Made by a program: the position numbers and the translations under genes. From an uncultured Eubacteriales bacterium (lineage in GTDB: Bacteria; Bacillota; Clostridia; Oscillospirales; Oscillospiraceae): a stretch of 64,000 nt of DNA. The notes below the pieces were generated by a model. The model was given only the letters and a program-made list of their open reading frames with translations, was not told where the DNA came from and did no database searches. This document shows positions 1 to 7,739 of the stretch, in pieces (the first letter of the stretch is position 1; each line of letters begins with the position of its first letter). The stretch is taken from assembly GCA_900545925.1 (NCBI GenBank), contig URAZ01000016.1, forward strand, positions 1 to 64,000, in the 5' to 3' direction.

Positions 1-102
1 TTGATTTTATTTCCAACTTCAATAGCAATTCCTGCTGAACCGCGCTTATTTCATTGCGTATAATTTCGAGCGACATCACCCTTCATTCATGATGCCGCTC
101 CG

Positions 103-551
103 CGCTTCGGCCATATCACCGTCCGGGAGAATGACCGAACCATGATTCTCAAGAACAATCGTGAAGAACGCGCTGCTTCAACGGCGACATTGGCACGGCG
201 CATGTTGAGCCGATGGAGGGCGGCAGCGCGTTTATTCACATTCCGCTCTCCGCGAACCGCCAGCCTAAGTTCTTCAGTGCCAAAATTGGGAGCACACTCG
301 CGCTGGCTTATGCGTTGACCGTGCACAAAAGTCAGGGCAGCCAGTATGATACGGTCATTATGCCTGCCAGCACAGACTGTCAAAAAATGCTTCGGCGCAA
401 TCTTTTCTACACAGCAATCTCTCGTGCAAAAAAGCAGGTCATCCTTGTTGGAAGTAAGGAGGCGCTCCACATCGCAATGGTCACGCCACCGGAGCCGCGC
501 AAGAGTATGCTGGTCATCAAGACGCACCAGAAGATGCACTTTGCCGCATGA
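103..551 (+). pseudogene. RecD-like helicase C-terminal fragment, frameshifted
   Basis: The 3' end of a RecD2/TraA-type superfamily 1 helicase. In one frame from about 103 the translation carries RFGHITVREND followed by MILKNNRE, the conserved stretch before the C-terminal UvrD_C_2 domain; from about position 177 homology continues in another frame with FNGDIGTA and then ALTVHKSQGSQYD, the helicase motif V/VI region, ending with FYTAISRAK. A single-base indel around 163-177 breaks the frame, and in-frame stops (for example at 61) with no helicase sequence upstream show that the rest of the gene is missing. It is therefore either a decayed gene or a sequencing frameshift in a truncated one. 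Its stop overlaps the start of the next HTH gene (ATGA), suggesting that the two were once co-transcribed. Confidence 0.7.
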
Positions 552-784
552 GCTTCAAATATCCTGTTATTGATATGCGCGCCACAGGCGCGCATATCAA
601 AGAGCTGATGAACACTCGGGAAGTCACGGTTCAAGACGTTCAGGAAGCGATGGGACTTGCCTCACCGCAGGCAGTATATCGTTGGCTGCGTGGAAGTAAT
701 ATGCCAAGCGTGGACAATTTATACGCACTTAGCCGGTATCTGAACGTTTCAATGGAGGATGTGATTGTAGAGAAAGCCGCATAA
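548..784 (+). CDS. Small helix-turn-helix protein
   Basis: A 78-residue protein dominated by an XRE/Cro-like helix-turn-helix: residues about 14-70 include VQDVQEAMGLASPQAVYRW and the scaffold that follows (PSVDNLYALSRYL). It starts with an ATG overlapping the stop of the helicase fragment by four bases, so it was probably translated by coupling. The family usually controls mobile-element genes; the target here is unknown. A strong intrinsic terminator follows 14 bases after the stop. Confidence 0.75.
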   Translation: MSFKYPVIDMRATGAHIKELMNTREVTVQDVQEAMGLASPQAVYRWLRGSNMPSVDNLYALSRYLNVSMEDVIVEKAA

Positions 785-798
785 CACAGATAAAACAC

Positions 799-834
799 GA
801 GCCGGAAGCAGAAATTTGCTTCCGGCTCTTTCTA
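799..834 (+). terminator. Rho-independent terminator
   Basis: A perfect 12-bp stem (GAGCCGGAAGCA at 799-810 pairing with 817-828) with a 6-base loop is followed by TTTCT. It closes the helicase/HTH unit. Confidence 0.85.
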
Positions 835-874
835 TATCTTGATGAATTATTGGAATCGTGGGGTAGTCTGTCTT

Positions 875-1003
875 TCAATCTGTTTCTGCTTCCTTACCGA
901 CCATGAGCAAGGATTCGCGGAGCTTTGCGTCCACGGATGGCTGGAAGAAATAGTTTGAAATCAGGCCGCCGATCAATGCGGCCTCGTTATCGGTGTACTG
1001 CAT
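875..1003 (-). CDS. Small ORF, 42 residues, unknown
   Basis: An ATG at 1003 on the minus strand is preceded by a strong AGGAGGG ribosome binding site (1011-1018). The 42-residue product begins MQYTDNEAALIGG and ends KEAETD; it is soluble-looking and acidic with no recognised domain. Too short for family assignment. The good ribosome binding site is the main support; it may be an accessory protein of a mobile element. Confidence 0.5.
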   Translation of the reverse strand: MQYTDNEAALIGGLISNYFFQPSVDAKLRESLLMVGKEAETD

Positions 1004-1121
1004 GGTGATTGCCCTCCTCTGCAAAGCTCAAACAACAAACGCTGGCATCATACCACAAGATACTGTACCGGTCTATTCGCAATCTGACGAAATATTGAAA
1101 TACAAACCAAGATACAAACTG

Positions 1122-1175
1122 AAGCGGCGTTTCGCTCTCTTATGAAAGGAGGGTTGAAACGCCGCTTTTTTCTTT
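1122..1175 (+). terminator. Rho-independent terminator upstream of repA-like gene
   Basis: A perfect 12-bp stem (AAGCGGCGTTTC at 1122-1133 with 1156-1167) is followed by TTTTTCTTTT. It lies immediately upstream of the RepA-like gene with no coding region ending just before it on this strand, so it could end a short regulatory transcript or act as an attenuator of the rep gene. Confidence 0.7.
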
Positions 1176-1213
1176 TCTTAAATTCTGAACCCCAGACGAA
1201 GGAGGGCACAAAA

Positions 1214-2087
1214 ATGTCTGTATTCCGTGTCGAGAAAAACAAAGGTTACACGGTCATGTCCAACCACCATCTTCGCAACCATACGTTGTCTCTTAAGGCC
1301 CAAAGGACTCCTCTCGCAGATGCTGTCGCTGCCAGAGGATTGGAATTACACGCTGCAGGGGCTTGCGCAGATCAACAAAGAGAGCATCGACGCCATCCGA
1401 GAAGCTGTGCGCGAGCTGGAACGTGCCGGTTACATCAAGCGCAGCCGGGAGCGTGACGAGCGTGGCTGCCTGCGCGGAACCGTCTACACGATCTACGAAC
1501 AGCCGCACACAGAGCCAACACCGGAAGAACCTGCGCAGGCTTTGCCTGCGTCGGAGAATCCAACATTGGAAAAGCCTATGTTGGATAAACCTACGTTGGA
1601 AAATCCAATGCAATTAAATACTAAAGGAAGAAATAAAGAAAAACGAAATACAGATCAATCAATTACCGATTCGATTCCTTTCCCTTCCGGTTTTCCGGAA
1701 AGCCCTACGCAGAAGCGAACGGAAGCGAAGGAATCGTTTGAACGCTACCGGGACTTGATCTTGGAGAATATTGACTACAACGTTCTGGCAAGTGATCCTC
1801 ACGTTGACCGGGAGCAGCTTGACGAGATCGCCCAACTGGTGCAGGAGACAGTTTGCAGCACGCGCAGCCGAATCCGCGTTGCAGGCAACGATTATCCAGC
1901 CGAGGTCGTGCGGGCGAAACTGCTGAAGCTGAACGGTGAACACATCCGCTTCGTCATGGACTGCCTGAAGCAGAACACAACGCGGATTCGGAATATCCGG
2001 CAATATCTGCTGACCGTGCTGTTCAACGCACCAAGCACGATGAACAGCTATTACACGGCGTTGGTGGCGCATGATATGGCAGCTTAA
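1214..2087 (+). pseudogene. RepA-like initiator with DUF6017, frameshifted
   Basis: Related to the replication initiator/helix-turn-helix proteins of Firmicute mobile elements. It starts at ATG 1214 behind GGAGGG with SVFRVEKNKGYTVMSNHHLR, then LSLKA. At 1299-1301 a run of three C bases is one too long: removing one C gives LKAKGLLSQMLSLP and joins the rest of the winged-helix domain (WNYTLQGLA, then a DNA-recognition helix ending AGYIKRSRE). The second frame is open to 2087. The C-terminal 110 residues (from YRDLILENIDY to TMNSYYTALV) match the DUF6017 domain usual in this family. Either a natural pseudogene or a sequencing indel. A second, shorter remnant of the same N-terminus lies at 61004. 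Confidence 0.7.
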
Positions 2088-2114
2088 AGCCAAACAGCAA
2101 GGGGCTTGAAAAAA

Positions 2115-2438
2115 CTATTCGACCGATTCAAGCGCACTGCGGACCATTGCGACGATCATGTTAATCTGTTTTGGTGTGGCCGAGCGGCAAAGAGCAAGCA
2201 GAGAATCCAAATCCTGCGATTCTGTCAGGTTCAGGTTGTCCGCAAGCAAATATGTTGGGGAAACATTCAACGTGCTGCAAAGCGTTGCGAAAACCTGCAG
2301 GCTGGGTGTTTTTGCGCCAGACTCTATTTGCCTGAGATATGTCGCATTGATGTTGCAGGCTTCGGACAGCCGTTCACTTGTCCAGCCCCTATCCTTTCGC
2401 GCGGTGTTGATTCGTTTTCCCAGCAACTTTTTATCCAT
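2115..2438 (-). CDS. XRE-family transcriptional regulator
   Basis: A 107-residue protein with an N-terminal Cro/C1-type HTH (residues about 6-62; GKRINTARKDRGWTSERLSEA, then INATYLRQIESG and the PSLQVFATLCSTL helix). Start ATG 2438 has GGGGAG upstream. The C-terminal helix probably mediates dimerisation. It faces a good promoter at 2501-2529 across a short AT-rich spacer, the layout of a mobile-element repressor controlling a divergent transcript. Confidence 0.85.
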   Translation of the reverse strand: MDKKLLGKRINTARKDRGWTSERLSEACNINATYLRQIESGAKTPSLQVFATLCSTLNVSPTYLLADNLNLTESQDLDSLLALCRSATPKQINMIVAMVRSALESVE

Positions 2439-2500
2439 CTGATTCTCCCCGCCTGTATGCTGATTGAGGTAAATTCATTCCCTATAAGCTTACATTTTTC

Positions 2501-2529
2501 TTGACGCAGAAAATAGCGACTGTTAGAAT
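2501..2529 (+). promoter_or_regulatory. Strong sigma-A promoter opposite the XRE gene
   Basis: TTGACG at 2501-2506, a 17-base spacer and TAGAAT at 2524-2529. TATAAGCTTA-like palindromic AT-rich sequence lies just upstream (about 2482-2492) and could be the XRE operator. Confidence 0.6.
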
Positions 2530-2570
2530 GCGAAATATAAGCCATTAGACTACATATGAGGTGATACAAG

Positions 2571-2645
2571 ATGTGCGGAACGAAAAACTGCGCGATCCTC
2601 GGACACAGCCCTAGTGGAATCCTCCTCATACGAAGTAAAATATGA
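2571..2645 (+). CDS. 24-residue peptide ORF
   Basis: An ATG at 2571 follows GAGGTGAT with about 6-base spacing and lies about 40 bases downstream of a consensus-like promoter. The product starts MCGTKNCAILGH and ends LLIRSKI. No family is recognised. It may be a real peptide, a leader peptide, or the truncated start of a lost mobile-element gene, since the DNA beyond is eroded. Confidence 0.35.
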   Translation: MCGTKNCAILGHSPSGILLIRSKI

Positions 2646-2710
2646 ACTTTTCAAGGTACAGAAGCTGACTCGTATAGTTATTGTACGACAGCTCTGCGGG
2701 TAGCCTTTGC

Positions 2711-2738
2711 TGAGAGCATCCGGCTTCGGATGCTCTCA
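2711..2738. repeat. Perfect 12-bp hairpin
   Basis: TGAGAGCATCCG at 2711-2722 pairs perfectly with 2727-2738 around a GCTT loop. There is no T-run on either strand, so it is a structured element rather than a clear terminator; it lies at the edge of the IS110 remnant. Confidence 0.5.
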
Positions 2739-2757
2739 AAAACGCCAAATTTCGGTG

Positions 2758-2856
2758 CTAATGTATCAAGGACTTTTGTGGTGACATCTGCTGAGGGGGT
2801 ACGATAACTTTCTTATGCACATCAATCCCACAACGACACCGATAGACAACTTCCAT
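2758..2856 (-). pseudogene. IS110-family transposase N-terminal stub
   Basis: From ATG 2856 on the minus strand the 32 codons read MEVVYRCRCGIDVHKKVIV, the characteristic start of IS110-family DEDD transposases (CGxDVHKK carries the first catalytic aspartate), then run out of frame to a stop. The rest of the roughly 400-residue transposase is absent. The remaining DNA between 2860 and 3100 holds no open gene that I recognise. Confidence 0.55.
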
Positions 2857-3106
2857 AACCCTACGCTTCTTATAAAAGTTGTCACGGCGTGCTCTCCTAA
2901 CAGCAATTATTTTGCTATACGTCCTTAATGCCGTTCAGCTGGGACAATTTATGGTTCAACAGGAGAGCAAAACCAGTTTTATGCGCGCGCTCGTAGCGCC
3001 AAAAAAGCCGATTTTGTGCCGTGCATATTAATTTTACCATACGCAGCAGGTCATTGCACTCCGTTTTCATTCATCGTGGTGCAAGAATGTGATGCTGCAT
3101 GAAGTT

Positions 3107-4888
3107 TTATGCCTCTTTTGTCAGCCGCCAAAGCGTGGCGCGGCTGATGCCGAGCCTAGCGGCAGCCGCGCTCTGATTGCCGTGTTCTTGGTTCAAAATA
3201 AGCTGCACAATATCTTTTTTGATGGTGTTGAGCGGCTGGTTCAGATTGAGCGGTGTCTCGTCCGGGCGTGCGAAATCCATACCGCAGCGGTATTCGGTGC
3301 TCAGAACGGACACGACGGCAGCTTTACGCAGGACAGTGCCGCTGGTGAGCGTGGCGGCTTGCGTAATGATGCGTTTGAGCTGTGCATAGTTTCCAGGCCA
3401 GGAGAACTCTTGCAGGCACGCCAGTGCTTCCGGCTCAATTTCGCAGACATCGCTACCGGTGTTGAGCTTGAGACGGCTCAGATAGAGATTGACGAATTGC
3501 GCGATCCGCTGCCTGCATTCACGCAGCGGTGGAATGCGGACGATGGCGCAGCTGCACCGCTCAATTAAATCTTGGCAGGCAGGAGGACAGCTACCATCCT
3601 GCGCTGTTTCGCAGGTGAACACAATCCGGCAGCGTGCGCAGAGCTGCAGATCAGAAAGTGCGCTTTGTAGCTCCTGCTGCTGTGTGGACTTTAGTGTGTC
3701 GGCGCGGTAGAACACGATGGTATTTTGCAGCGCGTAGAGAGGGGAATTGAGGTTGCTTACCAAATAGTTCCATCCCTTGGCGTTGATTTTTCCGCAGTCG
3801 ATCAGAGCTAGTGGGCGTTTACGCCGTTCGCTTGTAAAATAGATGTATTTGGCCAGATCCTCGCTGCCGCAGCCGCGCTCGCTAAGCAGCATCAGATGGC
3901 TTCTGGTCTGGTTGACGCGCTGAATTTCACTTTGTAGATTCCCGGTAAGCGCACACGCGCCCTGAAAGCTCGCGTAAAATGCGTCTTCCGCCTCCCGAGC
4001 GTTGTAATATCGAATGGCGATTTCTCCCCTGGCGCTGCGTGCCTGCTCCTGGGTAAAGAAGAAGGCGGTGAGAGCATCGGGCGGCAGACCAAGCTCGACG
4101 CACTTGATATTATACTGCATGGCGTTTCTCGTTTTCACCAAATAACGTGGCTGTGAATTGTCGTCATCCAGCTCCCGCTGCAAAAGCTCCATGACGCCGC
4201 TGTCCGGGGAGATGCCGGCCGAGGAGTAGCGAAGCGTTTTATCTGGGCCAAAAACGGCAATTTCCGAGGGCTGCTGGGAAAGGAGCAGGCGGTAAAATCG
4301 GTTTTCTTCACGCAGACGTTCCTGCGCATGGAACATATTGGCGGCGTTCTCAAACGCCATGCGGATGCTCTCGCGGCCGGAGGTGATGAGAATGGCATTC
4401 AGACCCATGCGCTGGGCCACGGTGTAGGAGATGGTGTCGCACAAAATAACGCCGTACTGCTGTGCGCGGACGGTTTCCAGAACGGACTGCGTCTGTTCGC
4501 TGCCGGTGATGGGGAAAATATCGAAGCTACGCGAGACAATGCTTTGCAGCGTACCGGCCGCGTCGGTGACGCTGGGGAAGCCGACGACCGCAATCTGCCC
4601 ATGGAAAACATCGGCCAGTCGCAGCACCGGAAGAATGTCGTAGACGGTAAAGGAAATCTCTACCACCGGAATGGAAATCTGCTGGCGCAGAAGACCAGCC
4701 GTGCCGCCGCGGGAGATGACGATGTCATAGTTTTCCTGCATCCGCTCCTGCACCACCGCGACGCCGGCGGCCAGGTCGCCGAGAAATACGCTCAGCTCGA
4801 TGTCCGGAAATTCCTCGGCTACCTTGTACATCAAAGACTGCATGCCTTCATAGGGCGCGACGCCCAATACCTTCATTCGACTGCCCAT
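3107..4888 (-). CDS. PrpR_N-domain transcriptional regulator with degenerate AAA domain
   Basis: A 593-residue regulator. The N-terminal third (about residues 5-175) matches the PrpR_N sensory domain (MKVLGVAPYEGMQ, then DIVISRGGTAGLLR and SIPVVEIS). A central region aligned with sigma-54 activator AAA domains is eroded: the Walker A position reads SERGCGSED instead of GETGTGKE, the GAFTGA loop that touches sigma-54 is missing and Walker B reads NTIVFYRAD. It still has IPPLRE and the WPGNYAQLKR motif, and ends in a Fis-type HTH (NQSAAAARLGISRATLWRL). Start ATG 4888 is chosen because GGAGGT sits 7 bases upstream; a TTG at 4903 lies on top of that site. It is divergent from the acid-sugar operon, shares a palindrome with it, and is inferred to be its sigma-A-dependent regulator. 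Confidence 0.85.
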   Translation of the reverse strand: MGSRMKVLGVAPYEGMQSLMYKVAEEFPDIELSVFLGDLAAGVAVVQERMQENYDIVISRGGTAGLLRQQISIPVVEISFTVYDILPVLRLADVFHGQIAVVGFPSVTDAAGTLQSIVSRSFDIFPITGSEQTQSVLETVRAQQYGVILCDTISYTVAQRMGLNAILITSGRESIRMAFENAANMFHAQERLREENRFYRLLLSQQPSEIAVFGPDKTLRYSSAGISPDSGVMELLQRELDDDNSQPRYLVKTRNAMQYNIKCVELGLPPDALTAFFFTQEQARSARGEIAIRYYNAREAEDAFYASFQGACALTGNLQSEIQRVNQTRSHLMLLSERGCGSEDLAKYIYFTSERRKRPLALIDCGKINAKGWNYLVSNLNSPLYALQNTIVFYRADTLKSTQQQELQSALSDLQLCARCRIVFTCETAQDGSCPPACQDLIERCSCAIVRIPPLRECRQRIAQFVNLYLSRLKLNTGSDVCEIEPEALACLQEFSWPGNYAQLKRIITQAATLTSGTVLRKAAVVSVLSTEYRCGMDFARPDETPLNLNQPLNTIKKDIVQLILNQEHGNQSAAAARLGISRATLWRLTKEA

Positions 4889-4923
4889 GCCGCTGACCTC
4901 CAAGTTGTTTTCCCTTTTTACAT

Positions 4924-4951
4924 ATTATATCATAATTCTTGGGAGAAGCAA
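4924..4951 (-). promoter_or_regulatory. Promoter of the PrpR_N regulator
   Basis: On the minus strand TTGCTT (4951-4946), a 16-base spacer and TATAAT (4929-4924). The palindrome at 4957-4973 lies just upstream of the -35 box. Confidence 0.55.
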
Positions 4952-4956
4952 GAAAA

Positions 4957-4973
4957 TGTTTCAAATTGAAACA
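4957..4973. promoter_or_regulatory. Palindromic operator TGTTTCAAATTGAAACA
   Basis: Perfect 8-bp arms around a single A. It lies between the two divergent promoters, 5 bases from the regulator's -35 box and 19 bases upstream of the operon's -35 box. Its TGTTTCA/TGAAACA form resembles sites bound by Fis-HTH enhancer-binding-type regulators, so the neighbouring PrpR_N protein is the natural candidate. Confidence 0.6.
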
Positions 4974-4992
4974 AAAAAATTCATAAATCGAC

Positions 4993-5020
4993 TTGTAGCT
5001 TTGTAAAATATGAATATAAT
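4993..5020 (+). promoter_or_regulatory. Promoter of the acid-sugar operon
   Basis: TTGTAG (4993-4998), a 16-base spacer and TATAAT (5015-5020), about 78 bases before the kinase start. No sigma-54 GG-N10-GC element was found, in keeping with the missing GAFTGA loop of the regulator. Confidence 0.6.
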
Positions 5021-5097
5021 AAAAATAAGGATTAAGAACAACAGGCGAGTGTTTTAAAATGATACACATAGCGCACGATTGAGATTTGGAGCGAACC

Positions 5098-6342
5098 ATG
5101 AGAAAACTGCTTGTTCTAGCGGACGACTTCACAGGTGGACTGGATACCGGCGCGCAATTTGCAGCAGCTGGAATCCCGACGGTTGTTACGACGAACCCGG
5201 CATATTGCGCGGCAGACCATGAGGAAGATACGGTCCTGGTGGTGGACGTGGAGACGCGCCATCTGCTGCCGGAGAAGGCGCGGCAGATTGTGGAACAGAC
5301 CATTCGGGCGGCCATCGCCCATGGCTTTACGGATATTTATAAGAAAACGGACTCTGCGCTGCGCGGCAACCTCGGCGCGGAGCTGCAGGGGGTATTGGAT
5401 GGCACGGGGCAGACGCGGCTGCACTTGATTCCGGCGTTTCCGGAAATGGGACGGACGACGAAAGATGGCGTGCAGCTCATCGACGGCGTGCCGGTTGCGC
5501 AGAGCGTCTTTGGAAAAGATCCGTTTGAACCGGTCCGCTATTCCAAAATTCGGGAGATTCTAGCTGAACAGTGTACCTGCGCAGTGCGAAATGTTGGAAA
5601 GCATATGCCACAGCAGTTTTGTGATGGGCCGTGCATTTACGTTTACGACGCAGAAACCCGTGCAGATGTCACACGCATCGCAGCTGAGTTCAAACGGGAT
5701 GGAACCTGCCATATTTATGCCGGGTGTGCTGGATTTGCAGCGCTGCTGCCGGAACTCTTGGAACTGGACGGCAGACCGCCGGTGGCACCGGTGCTCGAAG
5801 GACGGCTGATAGTTGCCTGTGGAAGCATGAATCCCATCACACTTGCACAGATGAAACAGCTGGAAAGTAGATCTAGCTACATTCACATTCCAGAAGCACT
5901 TAAATTTCACCCGGAACAACTCGATACACCAGCAGGACACAGTCAGCTCGACGCTTGGGCCGCACTGGCAAAGCAGTCCCGGGTGTTCGTGCTCGACACC
6001 AATCCAAAAGATGCGCCGACAATGCCGCCGGCAGAGACGCGCATGAACCGGGACCGGAAAACGGTCGCACGGGCGCTGGCAGGCATTTTACATTCGCTAC
6101 TTCAGCGTGGCGTGACCGGCACAATTATGATCACCGGCGGCGATTGCCTCTTTGCATTTTTACAGGAGCTTCAAATTGACCAGATCTGTCCATTGTGCGA
6201 AATACAGCCGGGTGTCGTCCTATCTAAGCTGCAATACCGGCAGTACGATTATTTCCTGCTCTCAAAATCTGGCGGCTTTGGAAAAGAAAATCTGTTTGAT
6301 CAGGTCTTGGCTGCAATGCAGAACAGCAGTTTGTCGGAGTAA
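5098..6342 (+). CDS. Four-carbon acid sugar kinase (DUF1537 family)
   Basis: A 414-residue cytoplasmic kinase expected to phosphorylate the terminal hydroxyl of a four-carbon sugar acid such as D-threonate or erythronate using ATP. The N-terminus LVLADDFTGGLDTGAQFAA is the sugar-binding motif of the family, followed by YKKTDSALRGN and the C-terminal nucleotide-binding part with GTIMITGGDCLFAFL and SKSGGFGKENLF. ATG 5098 has GGAG 6 bases upstream. It is first in the operon and pairs with the PdxA2-like enzyme at 16423, the established combination in which the 4-phosphate is oxidised and decarboxylated to dihydroxyacetone phosphate. The exact substrate cannot be read from sequence. Confidence 0.85.
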   Translation: MRKLLVLADDFTGGLDTGAQFAAAGIPTVVTTNPAYCAADHEEDTVLVVDVETRHLLPEKARQIVEQTIRAAIAHGFTDIYKKTDSALRGNLGAELQGVLDGTGQTRLHLIPAFPEMGRTTKDGVQLIDGVPVAQSVFGKDPFEPVRYSKIREILAEQCTCAVRNVGKHMPQQFCDGPCIYVYDAETRADVTRIAAEFKRDGTCHIYAGCAGFAALLPELLELDGRPPVAPVLEGRLIVACGSMNPITLAQMKQLESRSSYIHIPEALKFHPEQLDTPAGHSQLDAWAALAKQSRVFVLDTNPKDAPTMPPAETRMNRDRKTVARALAGILHSLLQRGVTGTIMITGGDCLFAFLQELQIDQICPLCEIQPGVVLSKLQYRQYDYFLLSKSGGFGKENLFDQVLAAMQNSSLSE

Positions 6343-6360
6343 AGCCGGCAGAAACAACCG

Positions 6361-6384
6361 TATATATCAAAAGATTGATATATA
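6361..6384. repeat. AT-rich palindrome before the binding-protein gene
   Basis: TATATATCAA and TTGATATATA form perfect 10-bp arms around AAGA. It lies about 25 bases upstream of the DUF3798 start; it could be an operator or an mRNA 5' stabiliser. The gap is only 67 bases. Confidence 0.45.
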
Positions 6385-6409
6385 AACACATCAAAATTGG
6401 AGGTACTAT

Positions 6410-7657
6410 ATGAAAAAGAAACTCGTTTGCTTGCTGCTGGCGCTTGCAATGTTGCTGGCGCTTGCGGCCTGCTCCATCGGCGGCGAAACGACCGAGCAGC
6501 CTGCAGAGGAAGAGAAAACCTCAACGGAACAGACACCCGCTGCGGAAGAAACAACCGAAGAAGCTGCTGAAACCGAGCAGCCTGCCGAAACGCTTGCGGA
6601 GACCTTTGCGGACTCCAGTGCGAAGATCGGCATCATGACGACCACGGTCACGTCCAGCGAAGAGCAGTTCCGTCTGGCGACCCAGATCCAGGAAAAGTAC
6701 GGCGCGGACAAGATCATCGTTCAGACCTATCCGGACGCCATCTCTGAAGTTGAGACCACGATCAACAATGCGATGATGCTTGCTTCCGATCCTGACTGCA
6801 AGGCAATCATTTTCTGCCAGGCCATGACCGGCACAATCGCAGCCATCGAAAAGATCCGCGAAGCCCGCCCCGATATTCTTCTGATTTCCTGTGGTCCGCA
6901 GGAAGAAGTTGCCGCTGCCGGTCAGGCATCTGATGTCTGCTACGTCAAGGGCGGCGCGCAGCATGGTGTGCAGATCGCAGAAGAAGCTTACGCCATGGGC
7001 GCAAAGTACCTCCTGCACTATTCCTTCCCGCGTTCGATGTCTATTCAGGTCACCATCGAAAAGCATGACGCCATGAAGGCCCGTGCAGAAGAGCTCGGTA
7101 TGACCTTTATTGACGTAACGACCCCCGACCCCAAGGGTGACGCTGGTATTACAGGCTGCCAGCAGTTTATCCTCGAAGATGCTGCCAACAAGATCGCCGA
7201 GTATGGCGTTGACTGCGCGTTCTACGGCTCGACCGTTCAGATGCAGGAGCCTTTGATCAAGGTCATCGCAGAGAAGGGTGCCATCTACACAATGGCTGCC
7301 GACCCCTCTCCGTTCCAGGGATTCATTGCCGCGCTCGGCTTGGAAATTCCGGAAGAACATCAGAATGACACCGAGTATGCCATCGAAGTCATCCATGCTA
7401 AGCTTGAAGAAATGGGCGTCAGCGGACGCTTCGGCTGCTGGAACTTCTCCGTTTGGGACTGCTTCATGAACGCGGGTGTTGAGTATGCTGTGGCCTACAT
7501 CAACGGTGAAACCAACGGCACGTGCGATGAGGCGGTTCTGAAGGCTAAGCTTGAAGAAGCAGCTGGTTCCGAGGTCGAAATCACACCGTACTCCGATGAA
7601 AACGGGCTGAGTCTGGACAACACGTTCTACTTTGTCGGCGGTTTGATTATCCTGTAA
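6410..7657 (+). CDS. DUF3798 substrate-binding lipoprotein
   Basis: A 415-residue exported lipoprotein. A type II signal peptide (MKKKLVCLLLALAMLLALAAC) ends at a lipobox cysteine near residue 21, followed by an E/T/A-rich linker to about residue 65. The globular part, starting AKIGIMTTTVTSSEEQF, matches DUF3798, a periplasmic-binding-protein-like family encoded with sugar-type ABC importers. Ribosome binding site GGAGG is 7-8 bases upstream. It lies directly before the ATPase and permease genes, separated by a hairpin terminator that would let it be made in excess over the membrane parts. It presumably captures the operon's substrate outside the cell. Confidence 0.85.
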   Translation: MKKKLVCLLLALAMLLALAACSIGGETTEQPAEEEKTSTEQTPAAEETTEEAAETEQPAETLAETFADSSAKIGIMTTTVTSSEEQFRLATQIQEKYGADKIIVQTYPDAISEVETTINNAMMLASDPDCKAIIFCQAMTGTIAAIEKIREARPDILLISCGPQEEVAAAGQASDVCYVKGGAQHGVQIAEEAYAMGAKYLLHYSFPRSMSIQVTIEKHDAMKARAEELGMTFIDVTTPDPKGDAGITGCQQFILEDAANKIAEYGVDCAFYGSTVQMQEPLIKVIAEKGAIYTMAADPSPFQGFIAALGLEIPEEHQNDTEYAIEVIHAKLEEMGVSGRFGCWNFSVWDCFMNAGVEYAVAYINGETNGTCDEAVLKAKLEEAAGSEVEITPYSDENGLSLDNTFYFVGGLIIL

Positions 7658-7688
7658 TCGCCGTAGCAACCTGTTTGGTGTAAACTAT

Positions 7689-7723
7689 AAGTGGGCGAAG
7701 GCATGCCCTTCGCCCACTTTTTC
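7689..7723 (+). terminator. Intra-operon terminator/attenuator
   Basis: A perfect 13-bp stem (7689-7701 with 7707-7719) with loop CATGC and TTTT after it. Lying between the binding protein and the ATPase gene, it is the usual device for partial read-through and excess binding protein. Confidence 0.85.
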
Positions 7724-7739
7724 AGAAAGAGGATAGTTT

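Noticed and set aside
3089..3568. 159-codon plus-strand frame over the regulator gene
   Set aside because: Lies antisense within the PrpR_N gene, has no ribosome site and no protein-like motifs; a shadow of the real gene.
4900..5090. Sigma-54 promoter for the acid-sugar operon
   Set aside because: Looked for GG-N10-GC spacing because of the PrpR-like regulator; none found, and two good sigma-A promoters exist.
6521..7669. 382-codon minus-strand frame opposite the DUF3798 gene
   Set aside because: Long only because of codon bias of the true lipoprotein gene; no start signals, no family pattern.
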